A stretch of DNA of 64,000 bases. It comes from Treponema denticola. Lineage in GTDB: Bacteria; Spirochaetota; Spirochaetia; Treponematales; Breznakiellaceae. A program made the position numbers and the translations under genes. The notes beneath the pieces are model-generated. The model ran no database searches, had not been told where the DNA came from, and was given only the letters and a program-made list of their open reading frames with translations. How positions within the stretch are numbered: the first letter of the stretch is position 1; each line of letters begins with the position of its first letter. This document shows positions 34,081 through 43,372 of the stretch, piece by piece. Location: NCBI GenBank assembly GCA_020719845.1, contig DYPP01000001.1, positions 101,509 through 165,508 on the forward strand, written 5' to 3'.

Positions 34081-35127
34081 ATGAATATAAAAGGCCTTGT
34101 TCTGTCTGCCCTGGTCGCGCTGACCGCAGTAACTTTCCCCGGCCGCCTTGCGGCCCAGACTGCGCCGCAGGTTCCGGCAGAGCTGGCTGCGGGCATCGAT
34201 CTGTACGGTCAAGGCCAATGGCGGGAAGCGGTGGTCGAGCTGCGCCGCTACCTCGCGGCATCCTCCGATTCGGCGCCGTCGACCTTGCAGGCGGAAGCCC
34301 ATTACTGGATCGCTTCGGCGGAATTGTCCGCCGGCGAATACGAAGCGGCGGTCCAGGACTTTGACCAGGTCGTAAAAATCGATCCCCGGGGGGCGCGGGC
34401 GGCGGAAGCTCCCTACCAAAAAAGCCGCGCCTTGTATTATCTGGGCCGATACGATCAGGCTTTGATCCTGCTGTCCGCCTACGCCGAAACGGTAAGCGAT
34501 GGCGCCCGAACGTCGGCGGCGCTGTATTGGATGGGTGAATGCCTGTACGCCCTTGGTCGGCTGGACGACGCTCAAGCCCTGTTCTCCACCATAACCGCCA
34601 AATACACGGATAGTTCCAAATTCGAAGCCGCCTCGTATCGGCTGGCTTTGATCGACCAGAAAAACATTGAGTCCGAACTGCTCAAGCTCCTCAAGTGGAG
34701 CCACGAGGAATCCCTGAAAACCGTCGAAGAATACCAGCGCCGGGAACGGTCCTACGAACAAGCCATCGTCGCCTACCAGAAGCGCATCGCCGAAATGCTC
34801 AAAGACACCCGGATGGCCGATCTGGAAAAGGCCAATGACGAACTTGAAAAATCCCTGTCCGAGGCTCAATCCGGCTTGGCGGCGGCCAACGCCGCTTTGG
34901 CCGCCCTGCAGGGGCAAATGGACGCCCTGGCGGCGGCGGAACGGGTGCCCGCGCCGGAGGCGACACCGGTTTTACGGACTTCCGACAACGATTCGGAACG
35001 GATGCAACGGCTCTTGGCGCTCAAAGCTTCGGCCTTGAACGTCAAGAGTTCGCTGTTGAGCATATTGGGCCAGGAAACCGCGGTCTTGCCCAAGGACGGC
35101 GCCACCGAGAAGGAGGCCGCAGAATGA
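34081..35127 (+). CDS. Periplasmic TPR and coiled-coil protein
   Basis: The ATG at 34081 follows GGAGG and opens a clean signal peptide (MNIKGLVLSALVALTAV, then an RLAAQ cleavage region). An in-frame ATG at 34018 would destroy it. Residues 30-190 hold four or five TPR-like repeats of the YbgF/BamD type. Residues 200-290 are a coiled coil rich in Glu, Lys and Ala. This plan, with repeats before the coiled coil, is the reverse of CpoB/YbgF. The stop overlaps the next gene by four bases. It is probably an envelope scaffold; the exact role is unknown. Confidence 0.78.
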   Translation: MNIKGLVLSALVALTAVTFPGRLAAQTAPQVPAELAAGIDLYGQGQWREAVVELRRYLAASSDSAPSTLQAEAHYWIASAELSAGEYEAAVQDFDQVVKIDPRGARAAEAPYQKSRALYYLGRYDQALILLSAYAETVSDGARTSAALYWMGECLYALGRLDDAQALFSTITAKYTDSSKFEAASYRLALIDQKNIESELLKLLKWSHEESLKTVEEYQRRERSYEQAIVAYQKRIAEMLKDTRMADLEKANDELEKSLSEAQSGLAAANAALAALQGQMDALAAAERVPAPEATPVLRTSDNDSERMQRLLALKASALNVKSSLLSILGQETAVLPKDGATEKEAAE

Positions 35128-36161
35128 GCCGGCGACGGAAATCCATAGTTATGATGCTCCTGCTCTGTCTGGGCACCGCCCGGTTGATGGCCGCCGAAAT
35201 AAGGGAAGGCCGGATGAAGCTGGTGCTGGACCAGGATACGGGCCGATTTTCGCTCTACTACCTGACGGACATCAAAAAGGAACGGTATGAATCTCTTTTT
35301 GTCGACCAAGATCCGCGTACCTCCTTTCTGACCCTGCTGGTGGACGATAAAACGTATCGGCTGGGGGATACGTCGGCGTTCCGTTTCCGGATCAGCACGG
35401 ACACGGAAAAGCCGGCCATCGTATTTGAATCCAGCTCGCTGCTGGTTACCCAGGAGTTTTCCTTTATCCGTTCGGGCAACGACAACCTGGCCGATGGCAT
35501 ACGGATGGATGTCCGGATTGAGAACCGGGGCGAGTTGCGGGTGCCCGTGGGTGTACGCTTTCTGCTGGATACCCGCCTGGGGGAAGGCGCGGCGGCGCCC
35601 TTTTCAACGGACGCGCAATCAATTGCGGCGGAGACGCTTATTACTCCGGCCAAGTCCGATCAATGGTGGTTTTCCCGGAATGAAAAATTGGGCCTTATGG
35701 GCAGCATCAAGATCAGCGGCATTGCGCCGCCCGACGCGCTGCATATAGCCAACTGGAAAAGGCTCCACGATGTCCCCTGGAAGACCAACCCCAGCGATGG
35801 GCGCAATTTCAACTTTCTGCCCTATTCCATCGGCGATTCCGCGCTGTGCTATTATTTTGAACCCGCGCCTTTGGAACGGGGCGCTACCCGTACCGTTTCC
35901 CTTTTGCTTTCCGTGGCCGTGGATGCGGGATTTGCGTCCATGGGCCTAGCCCCGGAAGACGACGTCTCCCGCTTGCTCAAAGAGAGCGTAGCCGCGGCCG
36001 CATCGCCGGAGTTGGGGCTCCGTACCGACCTGATTTCGGTCAGCGATCTGATCAACCGGATCGACCGCGCCCTGGAAAGCGGCACTCCCCTTTCGGACGA
36101 AGAATTGACGGCTCTGGAGACGGTCCTGGTTCGCCTGAAGGAACGGAATGGTTTGCGGTAA
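35124..36161 (+). CDS. Conserved exported protein of unknown function
   Basis: The 345-residue product has a signal peptide (MLLLCLGTARLMAAE). A beta-rich domain follows, with recurring strands (KLVLDQDTGRFSLYYL, GIRMDVRIENRGELRVPVG) and a Trp-rich DQWWFS segment, and a short helical tail (about 280-345) comes last. I recognise no enzyme motif. The rpe-TPR-this gene-TPR run overlaps or nearly abuts throughout, so these proteins are probably made together and may form an envelope complex. Confidence 0.7.
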   Translation: MSRRRKSIVMMLLLCLGTARLMAAEIREGRMKLVLDQDTGRFSLYYLTDIKKERYESLFVDQDPRTSFLTLLVDDKTYRLGDTSAFRFRISTDTEKPAIVFESSSLLVTQEFSFIRSGNDNLADGIRMDVRIENRGELRVPVGVRFLLDTRLGEGAAAPFSTDAQSIAAETLITPAKSDQWWFSRNEKLGLMGSIKISGIAPPDALHIANWKRLHDVPWKTNPSDGRNFNFLPYSIGDSALCYYFEPAPLERGATRTVSLLLSVAVDAGFASMGLAPEDDVSRLLKESVAAAASPELGLRTDLISVSDLINRIDRALESGTPLSDEELTALETVLVRLKERNGLR

Positions 36162-36167
36162 GCGGTC

Positions 36168-37286
36168 GTGAAGCTGGACCCGATTTTATCCAAGGCGACG
36201 CGACTGGCCCGGCGCGGCCGGTACGGAGAGGCCATCCATTTGCTGGAACCCGAGGTCGTGCGCTACCATGATTCTTTCCGCTACTACCATCTGCTGGCGG
36301 TTTCGTGCCTCTACTCCGGCGATTTTGGCGGCGCCCACACCTATTTCCGTCGCGCCCGGGAACTGAAAATGCGGGACGGGGACGCCTTGATCGGGCTGGC
36401 GGCGTTGCATCTGCGCCGCGGCGAAACCGATCGGGCCGTAGATTTATACCTGGAAGTACTGGAACGGGACGCGGACCACCGCATAGCAAAAAGGGCGCTG
36501 GGCATCATCCGCAAGCACGGCGACCCGGAAGCGCTTACGGTCTGGATGGAGGCGGGGCGCTTGCCCCGGGTTTATCCGCGCCTCCCCCGCCCGCCGTCTT
36601 CCGGGATGACCCAGCTGTGGGTCGGTACCGCGGCTTGTATCGCGGTGGCGGTTTTGGTGTTTTTTCTGGACCGGTTTTCCGTTGTCCGGCTACCCTTTGC
36701 TGTGCAGCCGGCGCGGTCGGGCGTGGAATACCTGAACAATGAGGAACGGAGCAACCCCGTACAGATCGGCGGTTCATACCGCTACGTGTTGACCCGGGAC
36801 CAGGTAGTGGATACCTACGAAAGGGCCCGGGCGTTCTTTGTGGACTATCGGGACGAAGCGGCAAAGGTCGAGCTGAACCGCTTGTTGGAATCGAACGCTT
36901 CGGAGGCGGTCAAAAACAAGGCCCGCCTGCTGCTCGGCTACGCCGCGGTTCCCGGTTTCGACTCCCTCAAAGACCGATTTGAGTATCCGGAAGTCTATCA
37001 GGACCCGGTGCTCTTCCGGGACGTCCACGTAATCTGGCGCGGCATGGCCACCAACCTGACCGCGGGACAAACCGAAACCGGTTTTGACCTGCTGGTGGGC
37101 TACGATACCCGCAACGCCTTGCAAGGCATCGTGCCGGTGCGTTGCGGCTTTGCCGCCGCCGTGGACGTGGGGCGCCCGATCGAAGTGCTGGGCCGGATCG
37201 TGCCCGGGACCGGTCCGGGCGCCCTGCTGAGACTGGAGGGCTTGGCCATCCATCAAGCGGTCCAGAAGCAGGTTGACCAACCGTGA
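36168..37286 (+). CDS. Membrane-anchored TPR protein
   Basis: Residues 1-125 contain about three TPR repeats (YGEAIHLLEPEV, YYHLLAVSCLYSGDF, RRGETDRAVDLYLEVL). A membrane segment follows near residues 147-166 (QLWVGTAACIAVAVLVFFLD). The part after it (about 170-370) should be outside the membrane; it has a helical stretch and a small C-terminal beta domain. With no signal peptide, the TPR part is predicted to stay in the cytoplasm. The GTG start has a poor ribosome site. The stop overlaps the dtd start. Function is unknown. Confidence 0.72.
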   Translation: MKLDPILSKATRLARRGRYGEAIHLLEPEVVRYHDSFRYYHLLAVSCLYSGDFGGAHTYFRRARELKMRDGDALIGLAALHLRRGETDRAVDLYLEVLERDADHRIAKRALGIIRKHGDPEALTVWMEAGRLPRVYPRLPRPPSSGMTQLWVGTAACIAVAVLVFFLDRFSVVRLPFAVQPARSGVEYLNNEERSNPVQIGGSYRYVLTRDQVVDTYERARAFFVDYRDEAAKVELNRLLESNASEAVKNKARLLLGYAAVPGFDSLKDRFEYPEVYQDPVLFRDVHVIWRGMATNLTAGQTETGFDLLVGYDTRNALQGIVPVRCGFAAAVDVGRPIEVLGRIVPGTGPGALLRLEGLAIHQAVQKQVDQP

Positions 37287-37732
37287 GGGCCGTCGTGCAG
37301 CGGGTCAGCGATGGCCGGGTCACGGTTGGCGGGGAGCTGGTCGGCCAGGTGGCTCAGGGGCTGTTGGTCTATCTGGGCGTAGCCACGGGGGATACCGAAC
37401 AGGACGCCGCGTACCTGGCGGACAAAATCGCGGGCTTACGCATATTCATGGATGCCGAAGAAAAAATGAACCTGTCCGTCCAGGACGTGGGCGGAGGAGC
37501 CCTGGTCATATCCCAGTTCACGCTGCTGGCGGACGCCCGCAAAGGTCGCCGGCCGTCCTACTCGGACGCGGCGGCGCCGGCCCAGGCGGAAGAACTCTAC
37601 CGCCGGTTTATGGATGGCCTCCAGACCCAGGGCGTCCCCGTCGAAGCCGGCGTATTCCAGACGGTCATGCGCGTGTCCTGCACCAACGAAGGGCCGGTCA
37701 CTATTCTGCTGGATTCGCGTAAAACTTTCTGA
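37283..37732 (+). CDS. dtd: D-aminoacyl-tRNA deacylase
   Basis: Dtd removes D-amino acids (and Gly) from mischarged tRNA. The 149-residue product has the two hallmark motifs: SQFTLLAD near residue 75 and NEGPVTILLDS near residue 135, which carries the Gly-cisPro dipeptide that gives chiral selectivity. The start is MRAVVQRV. The GTG start overlaps the stop of the TPR gene by four bases. Confidence 0.95.
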   Translation: MRAVVQRVSDGRVTVGGELVGQVAQGLLVYLGVATGDTEQDAAYLADKIAGLRIFMDAEEKMNLSVQDVGGGALVISQFTLLADARKGRRPSYSDAAAPAQAEELYRRFMDGLQTQGVPVEAGVFQTVMRVSCTNEGPVTILLDSRKTF

Positions 37733-37744
37733 AAAACGTTCGGC

Positions 37745-38854
37745 CTACATCAGGCGGGGGTCCCGGAGATACGCCTCGGCGTCGAAGGGATTGAGCAGGT
37801 TGCCCAGGGATCCGCCTTCGGCGATGATTCCGATCAGCCGCGAACTGAGTTCCGTAGACGGCACCACCTCCAGCAAAGGGATCTGCGCGGTTATCCGATC
37901 CGGGCAGTGCACCGTATCGGTCACCAAAATGTGGTTGAGCAAGCCTGCGGCGGACAGGCTGCCCAGCCGATCGCAAGCGGGGGGCGAAAACACCGCGTGG
38001 ACCGCGATCAGGTTGATTTCCGCGGGCTCCAGCGGCGCCAGGGCCCTGATCAGGCTGTCTACGGACCCGGCGGTATCCACCATGTCGTCCACGATCCAGA
38101 GCACTTTCCCTTTCAGCGGCTCCGCGGAAAGTATGTTGATCGATTCGATGGTGTTGCTTTTGGAATAGTCCCGTTGTTTATGGGCGATTACCAGGGGGGC
38201 GCCGAAGGCGTTGGCGAAACGCCGGGCAAGTTTTTCTCCCCCCGCGTCGACGGAGCAAAAAGCCCAGCGGGGTCGCACGACGTCGATCAGCGTCTTGGGG
38301 TCCCTGATATACACGTCGCACAGCCTTCTCTTCAGCAAGGTCAGCCCGGGGATGTCGTCGATGGCGCAAATGGTGGGATCCAGCATGCTTTTGGATTTAT
38401 CCGAGTGCAGCTGGTAGGTGATGATGTGGTCGACGCCCAAACTGGACAGAATTTTAAAGTGCACCCACAAACCCACCGAATTCCGGCGGTTGGTGCGATC
38501 CGAGCGGGAACTGGATACGAAGGGTTCAAAAACGATGATCCGCTCCGCCTGGGACCGCTTGATGGCGTCCACCGCGTGGTAGAGCTCGATCTTGGCTTCC
38601 TCGACGCCGATCCCCGCGTCGTTGCGCCCGGCGCAGGCAAAAAGGTAGACGTCCTTGCCCCGGATCGATCGCCCCAGGGAAACCTCCAGCTCGCCGTCGG
38701 CAAAACGGTCTACCCGCAGGTCCGTGACCCGGTCCAGGTCTTCGGCGCGGTGGCTGAAGCTGGGATAGCGTTGCAGGTGCTGGACGACGCGGCTCGCGTA
38801 GGCGTGCATGGAGCGGGTAGCAAGGACGACAAAATCGTTCTTCATATACTTCAT
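37745..38854 (-). CDS. prs: Ribose-phosphate pyrophosphokinase, long form
   Basis: Prs makes PRPP from ribose-5-phosphate and ATP for nucleotide, His and Trp synthesis. The RFADGELEVSL motif near residue 50 and the PRPP loop VDDMVDTAGSVDSL near residue 267 identify the family. At 369 residues it is longer than the usual 315, with extra segments in the middle and at the C-terminus. The flexible-loop region after FEPFVSSSRSDR is diverged. The start is probably ATG 38854 or 38845. It reads alone, converging with dtd across 12 bases. Confidence 0.88.
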   Translation of the reverse strand: MKYMKNDFVVLATRSMHAYASRVVQHLQRYPSFSHRAEDLDRVTDLRVDRFADGELEVSLGRSIRGKDVYLFACAGRNDAGIGVEEAKIELYHAVDAIKRSQAERIIVFEPFVSSSRSDRTNRRNSVGLWVHFKILSSLGVDHIITYQLHSDKSKSMLDPTICAIDDIPGLTLLKRRLCDVYIRDPKTLIDVVRPRWAFCSVDAGGEKLARRFANAFGAPLVIAHKQRDYSKSNTIESINILSAEPLKGKVLWIVDDMVDTAGSVDSLIRALAPLEPAEINLIAVHAVFSPPACDRLGSLSAAGLLNHILVTDTVHCPDRITAQIPLLEVVPSTELSSRLIGIIAEGGSLGNLLNPFDAEAYLRDPRLM

Positions 38855-38910
38855 CCTAACCCGGCTTTAACGAATCGTCGAGTTGTCCAGGCTATTAAAT
38901 CGCTTTCTTG

Positions 38911-38940
38911 TTGAAAGTTTCGTTGATTTATGTGTATTGT
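38911..38940 (+). promoter_or_regulatory. Possible recA promoter
   Basis: TTGAAA (38911-38916) and TATTGT (38935-38940) are 18 bases apart in the prs-recA gap. A short hairpin (ACGGGC-TGG-GCCCGT, 38953-38967) follows. I see no palindrome resembling a known LexA box. Confidence 0.38.
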
Positions 38941-38985
38941 CGAAGCGCGGCACGGGCTGGGCCCGTAGGGTAGGGGGAGGATAAT

Positions 38986-40236
38986 GTGGCCAAAATGAAC
39001 GAAAACGATGCCAATAGACCGGGACACAACGCGACCAACGAAGAAAAAATGAAGGCTCTGGAGGTAGCGCGCCTGCAGATTGAAAAACAGTTCGGCGTCG
39101 GCTCGCTGATGAAGCTGGGAACCCACTTCAACTCCGCCGGCATCGAGACCATTCCGTCGGGTTCGATCCTGCTGGATGAAGCGCTGGGGATCGGCGGATA
39201 CCCCCGGGGCCGGATCATCGAGATCTACGGACCCGAATCGTCGGGCAAGACGACCCTGGCCCTGCACGCCATCGCCGAAGCGCAGAGGACGGGGGGCATC
39301 GCCGCCTTCGTGGACGCCGAACACGCGCTGGACCCGGTGTACGCCAAAAACCTGGGAGTCAACATCGATGATCTGTGGATTTCCCAACCCGATACGGGCG
39401 AACAGGCCCTGGAAATCACCGAAAGCCTGGTGCGGTCCGGAGCGGTGGACGTCATCGTCGTCGACTCGGTGGCCGCCCTGACGCCCCAGGCGGAGATAGA
39501 GGGCGAAATGGGCGATGCCCATATGGGCCTTCAAGCCCGCCTCATGAGTCAGGCCTTGCGCAAATTGACCGCCACCATCGGCAAATCCAAGACGTTGCTG
39601 ATCTTCATCAACCAGATCCGGATGAAAATCGGCGTCATGTTCGGCAATCCGGAAACCACTACCGGCGGCAACGCGCTTAAATTCTACGCTTCCCTGCGCC
39701 TGGAAGTCCGCAAAATGGAGACCATCGAAAAAGGGGATGCCGACGCCATCGGCAACCGGGTGCGGGTAAAGGTAGTCAAAAATAAGGTAGCGCCGCCCTT
39801 CCGGAAGGTGGAACTGGAAATCATGTTCGGCAAAGGCGTGTCCGCTTCGGGCAGCATACTCGACGCGGCGGTCAAGTACGAATTGATCGACAAGAAGGGA
39901 GCCTGGTACGCCTACGGTGAAGAAAAGATCGGCCAGGGCCGGGACAACGCCAAGGCGTTCCTGGAAACCAATCCGGCCATGGCGGTGGACCTGGAAAAGA
40001 AACTGCGGGCCCTCATGTTCCCGGGACGGGACGCGGACATAGCCGCCGCCCACGCGCGGGTCGCGGGGAACGCCGGAACCGCCGATTCCCGAACCGTCCC
40101 GCCGGTGCCCAAATCGGTTCCCGTGGCTCCGAAGCCCAGAGAAACAGATGAAGCGGAGGAAGAGAAAGTCCCGCCCCGCAAGGCGCAGGCGGCGCGTCCT
40201 GCGGCGCTGGAGCCGGAGGACGATGGCTTATTCTGA
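38986..40236 (+). CDS. recA: Recombinase RecA with long C-terminal tail
   Basis: RecA drives homologous recombination and repair. Walker A is GPESSGKTT near residue 84; the VDSVAALTP and [14 protein letters not shown] blocks also identify it. The 416-residue length exceeds the usual 345-355, and the extra 60 residues or so form a Pro/Arg/Glu-rich tail. The GTG start has a strong GGGGGAGG ribosome site. The tail coding region contains the folK ribosome site and start, overlapping by 14 bases. Confidence 0.97.
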   Translation: MAKMNENDANRPGHNATNEEKMKALEVARLQIEKQFGVGSLMKLGTHFNSAGIETIPSGSILLDEALGIGGYPRGRIIEIYGPESSGKTTLALHAIAEAQRTGGIAAFVDAEHALDPVYAKNLGVNIDDLWISQPDTGEQALEITESLVRSGAVDVIVVDSVAALTPQAEIEGEMGDAHMGLQARLMSQALRKLTATIGKSKTLLIFINQIRMKIGVMFGNPETTTGGNALKFYASLRLEVRKMETIEKGDADAIGNRVRVKVVKNKVAPPFRKVELEIMFGKGVSASGSILDAAVKYELIDKKGAWYAYGEEKIGQGRDNAKAFLETNPAMAVDLEKKLRALMFPGRDADIAAAHARVAGNAGTADSRTVPPVPKSVPVAPKPRETDEAEEEKVPPRKAQAARPAALEPEDDGLF

Positions 40237-40735
40237 AGTCGTTCTGGGACTGGGGTCCAACCGGGGCGACAGCGACCGCATCTTGATCGATGCGGCCGCC
40301 GTTCTGGGTACTATTCTGGGAGAAGCGCGTCGGTCCTCGCTGTACCGCACCGCGCCCTTGTACGTCACGGATCAGGCCGCGTTCTTGAACGCCGCGCTGT
40401 GCGGGACCTACGACGGCGGCCCCCGGGACTTGCTGGCGCTCATTCACCAGGTGGAAGTCCGTTTCGGCCGCGACCGCAGTCGCGAGCGGCGCCGCGGGGA
40501 GCGGACCCTGGACATCGACATCCTGCTCTTTGCCGATCTGGTCGTCGCCGATGAGCCTATCCTGATCATTCCCCATCCGGGTCTGCTGGAGCGCAAGTTT
40601 GCCCTGTTGCCGCTCCTGGAACTTTTGCCCGAAGCCGTGGACCCCCGCAGCCGGCGACCGCTGTGGGAAAACTATCTGGCCCTGCCTGAGCAGGGTATTT
40701 ACTACGCCGGACTGGCCGACTATAATCAGCGCTAA
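40223..40735 (+). CDS. folK: 2-amino-4-hydroxy-6-hydroxymethyldihydropteridine pyrophosphokinase
   Basis: HPPK activates the pterin precursor of folate. Diagnostic segments are LGSNRGD at the N-terminus and the [13 protein letters not shown] motif carrying the metal-binding Asp pair. The ATG at 40223 follows GGAGGA and overlaps the recA end; an upstream in-frame ATG at 40148 would add an Arg-rich extension read from recA and is rejected. No other folate gene is in view. The stop shares one base with the scpA ATG. Confidence 0.93.
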   Translation: MAYSEVVLGLGSNRGDSDRILIDAAAVLGTILGEARRSSLYRTAPLYVTDQAAFLNAALCGTYDGGPRDLLALIHQVEVRFGRDRSRERRRGERTLDIDILLFADLVVADEPILIIPHPGLLERKFALLPLLELLPEAVDPRSRRPLWENYLALPEQGIYYAGLADYNQR

Positions 40736-41508
40736 TGGACTCCACGAACAAAACGGCGGCGTATAACATCCGGCTCAAGGAGTTCGAGGGTCCTCTCGAT
40801 CTGCTCCTCTTTTTGATCAAAAAAAACGAAGTCAATATCTACGATATCCCCATCGCCCAGATTACCGAGCAGTACCTGGATTACCTGACCTACGCCACCG
40901 AATTGGACCTGGACGATCTGACCGAGTTCCACGTGCTGGCCGCGACGCTGCTCTACATCAAGTCGCGCATGTTGTTGCCGGTAGAAATGGATCTGGACGA
41001 TGAAAATGAAGATCCCCGACAAGAACTGGTGACAAGACTGATCGAATATCAAAAATACAAAAAATTGTCCGAGCTGATGGAAGACAAGGAACGGGAATCC
41101 GAATGGGTCATCGAGCGCAAAAAATTGCAACGGGCCTTGCCCTTCGCCGACGAGGGACTGTGGGAAAAGGTCGACGTCTGGGACCTGCTCAAGACCTTTT
41201 CCGGCCTCATGTCCTCCTTGACCGGCGAACGCATCATCGATCTTTACGAAGAAGTCTCGGTGAATGAAAAAATCACCCTGCTCGCGGAATTGCTGGAATC
41301 CCGGGGGGAATGTAATTTTACCGACCTGGTGGTGCATAGCGGTTCGGTGATGGACATCGTCTGCGCCTTCCTGGCCGTCCTCGAAGCGGTCAAGACCCGC
41401 ATGGTCAGCATCTTTCAGAACCGAATGTTCGGTGATATCCTGATACGCCCCTATGAGAGGGTGACCCCCGATGGAGATACGATTGGAGAAGGAAACAGCG
41501 CTGATTGA
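40735..41508 (+). CDS. scpA: Segregation and condensation protein A
   Basis: ScpA is the kleisin subunit that closes the SMC-ScpAB ring. The N-terminal FEGPLDLLLFLIKKNEVNIYDIPIAQI block is the kleisin signature, and the C-terminal winged helix includes TFLAVLEA-type sequence (here AFLAVLEAVKTR). At 257 residues it is of normal size. It overlaps scpB by 38 bases, the usual tight pairing. Confidence 0.95.
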   Translation: MDSTNKTAAYNIRLKEFEGPLDLLLFLIKKNEVNIYDIPIAQITEQYLDYLTYATELDLDDLTEFHVLAATLLYIKSRMLLPVEMDLDDENEDPRQELVTRLIEYQKYKKLSELMEDKERESEWVIERKKLQRALPFADEGLWEKVDVWDLLKTFSGLMSSLTGERIIDLYEEVSVNEKITLLAELLESRGECNFTDLVVHSGSVMDIVCAFLAVLEAVKTRMVSIFQNRMFGDILIRPYERVTPDGDTIGEGNSAD

Positions 41509-42016
41509 GGCCATTCTTTACCTGGAAGCCGATGCGGTCGAAGAAAACCAGCTGGCTCGCTTGTCGGGATTGTCCCGTGAAGTGGTGGAGAAAGCGCTGG
41601 AAGCCCTGGAAGGGAAGTACGGACAGGAAGATTCGGGTCTGGAGCTGGCGCGCATCGGCGGGGGGATCGTCATCGCTCCCAAGAAGGAATACTGGGAAGC
41701 CCTGAAAGAGCGCTACGGCAAAAAGAATGATTCCAAGCTTTCCAAGGCCGCCCTTGAAACCTTATCCATCATCGCCTATTCCCAACCGATAACCCGAGGC
41801 GAGATCGAAGCCATCCGCGGCGTTTCGGCGGACAACATGATCCGCCTGCTGCTGGAACGGGAGCTGGTGCGGGAAGTCGGAAAAAAAGACGTGCCCGGCA
41901 AGCCGGTCCAGTTTGGCACCACCAAGGAGTTCCTCAAATTCTTCCGCCTCGACAGTATCGCGGATCTGCCCAAACTGGACGAAAGCGAAAATGACCGCTT
42001 TGAACTCAACGGATAA
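41471..42016 (+). CDS. scpB: Segregation and condensation protein B
   Basis: ScpB binds ScpA as a dimer of winged helices and completes the condensin-like complex. Typical segments are IEAILYLEADAV near the N-terminus and ETLSIIAYSQPITRGEIEAIRGV in the middle. The length is 181 residues. The ATG lies inside scpA and the 3' end overlaps the pseudouridine synthase gene by 26 bases, so the three are translated as a coupled unit. Confidence 0.94.
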   Translation: MEIRLEKETALIEAILYLEADAVEENQLARLSGLSREVVEKALEALEGKYGQEDSGLELARIGGGIVIAPKKEYWEALKERYGKKNDSKLSKAALETLSIIAYSQPITRGEIEAIRGVSADNMIRLLLERELVREVGKKDVPGKPVQFGTTKEFLKFFRLDSIADLPKLDESENDRFELNG

Positions 42017-42731
42017 ACCCGTACGCCTGCAGGCGTATCTGGCGCATTGCGGCGTCGCTTCCCGGCGCGCTTCGGAAGAGCTCATCCTTTCCGGCCGGGT
42101 ATCGGTGAACGGCCGGCGCGTAACGGAGCTGGGAACCAGGGTCTCGGGCGGGGACCAGGTTCACCTGGACGGACGCCCCGTGGCGGTTGAGCAGGTGCTT
42201 CGCTATATCGCGCTGCACAAACCGCCGGAATACATCTGCTCGGCCAGCGATCCCCAGGGACGCCCCTTGGCCCGAAGTCTGCTCGACCCGGAGGTCACCG
42301 AACGGGTCTATACCGTCGGCCGCCTGGACTATCGATCTTCCGGGTTGATCCTCTTTACCAACGACGGCGATTTTGCCGCCCGGGTAGGCCACCCGTCCAC
42401 GGAGATCGAGAAGGAATACCTGGTGGAAGCGACGGGCGTCATCGCCGATCAGGTTCTGGACGAATTCCGCGCCGGCGTCAACGTGGAAGGCGTGCTTTAT
42501 CGTTGCCGGGATATCGAGCGCCTGGGGCGCAAGTCGGTCCGGGTGGTCCTGGTGGAAGGCAAAAACCGGGAAATCAGACGCGTCTTTTCCCACTTTCACC
42601 TGCATCCGCAGCGCTTGCAGCGGATCCGCATCGGATCGATCTTGCTGGGAAATCTGAAAGAAGGCCGGAGTCGCGCTCTTCAGCCCGCCGAACTGGAGCG
42701 TCTCAACACTGAATTGCGGGAGAAGCGGTAA
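41991..42731 (+). CDS. rluB: RsuA/RluB-family rRNA pseudouridine synthase
   Basis: The product, about 246 residues, has an N-terminal S4 RNA-binding domain (VRLQAYLAHCGVASRR) and the catalytic Asp in VGRLDYRSSGLILFTNDG near residue 110. The family modifies 23S (RluB) or 16S (RsuA) rRNA; scpA-scpB-rluB order is common in bacteria and favours RluB. The frame runs upstream to 41913, but ATG 41991 gives the standard N-terminus. The stop shares one base with the cmk ATG. Confidence 0.9.
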   Translation: MTALNSTDKPVRLQAYLAHCGVASRRASEELILSGRVSVNGRRVTELGTRVSGGDQVHLDGRPVAVEQVLRYIALHKPPEYICSASDPQGRPLARSLLDPEVTERVYTVGRLDYRSSGLILFTNDGDFAARVGHPSTEIEKEYLVEATGVIADQVLDEFRAGVNVEGVLYRCRDIERLGRKSVRVVLVEGKNREIRRVFSHFHLHPQRLQRIRIGSILLGNLKEGRSRALQPAELERLNTELREKR

Positions 42732-43363
42732 TGGTCGTCGCCATCGACGGGCCGGCGGGGTCCGGCAAGAGCACCATAGCCCGGTTGGTGGCCAAAGGCC
42801 TCAACTTCACCTTCGTCAATTCCGGAGCGCTGTACCGAGCTTATACCCTGGCTTGCCTGCGCGCCGGCGTGGACCCCGGGGACGCCGCCGCGGTCATAGC
42901 CTGCGCCGCGTCGGCCCAGGTCGAATTCCGGAACGGAAGGGTCCATCTGGATGGCGAGGACGTCGGCGAACTGCTCCATACCGATCGCATCGACGCCCTG
43001 GTAGCCGGTCTGTCCGCCCTGGTGCCCCTCCGGCACCAGGTCAACGATCTGGTGCGGTCCATCGCCGGGCGGCTGGACGTGGTCGTGGAGGGTAGGGATA
43101 TCACCACGGTGGTATTCCCGGACGCCCGATACCGTTTTTACCTGGACGCGTCGGTGGAATCCAGGGCCAAACGGCGCTACGACCAGGGCACTTCCTTGCT
43201 TGCCCAGGAAGAAATTGCCGACTCGATCCGCCGTCGGGACCATATTGACCGAAATAAAGCCGAGGGCAGTCTCAAACTGGCCCCGGGAGTGGTCTATTTG
43301 GATACCTCGGACTTGACCATACGCCAAGTTTATGACAAATTGTTAGCAGAAATTCAGATATAA
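42731..43363 (+). CDS. cmk: Cytidylate kinase
   Basis: Cmk phosphorylates CMP and dCMP. The P-loop GPAGSGKSTIA lies at residues 7-17, the NMP-binding NSGALYRAYTL region follows, and GRDITTVVFPDA is a further landmark. The length is 210 residues. The cmk-rpsA pair is widely conserved and is intact here, with a nine-base gap. Confidence 0.95.
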   Translation: MVVAIDGPAGSGKSTIARLVAKGLNFTFVNSGALYRAYTLACLRAGVDPGDAAAVIACAASAQVEFRNGRVHLDGEDVGELLHTDRIDALVAGLSALVPLRHQVNDLVRSIAGRLDVVVEGRDITTVVFPDARYRFYLDASVESRAKRRYDQGTSLLAQEEIADSIRRRDHIDRNKAEGSLKLAPGVVYLDTSDLTIRQVYDKLLAEIQI

Positions 43364-43372
43364 GGATCAACA

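Noticed and set aside
38953-38967. Hairpin before recA considered as a LexA-type operator
   Set aside because: The short GC stem does not resemble any LexA box I know, and it is too close to the ribosome site to be told apart from a leader structure.
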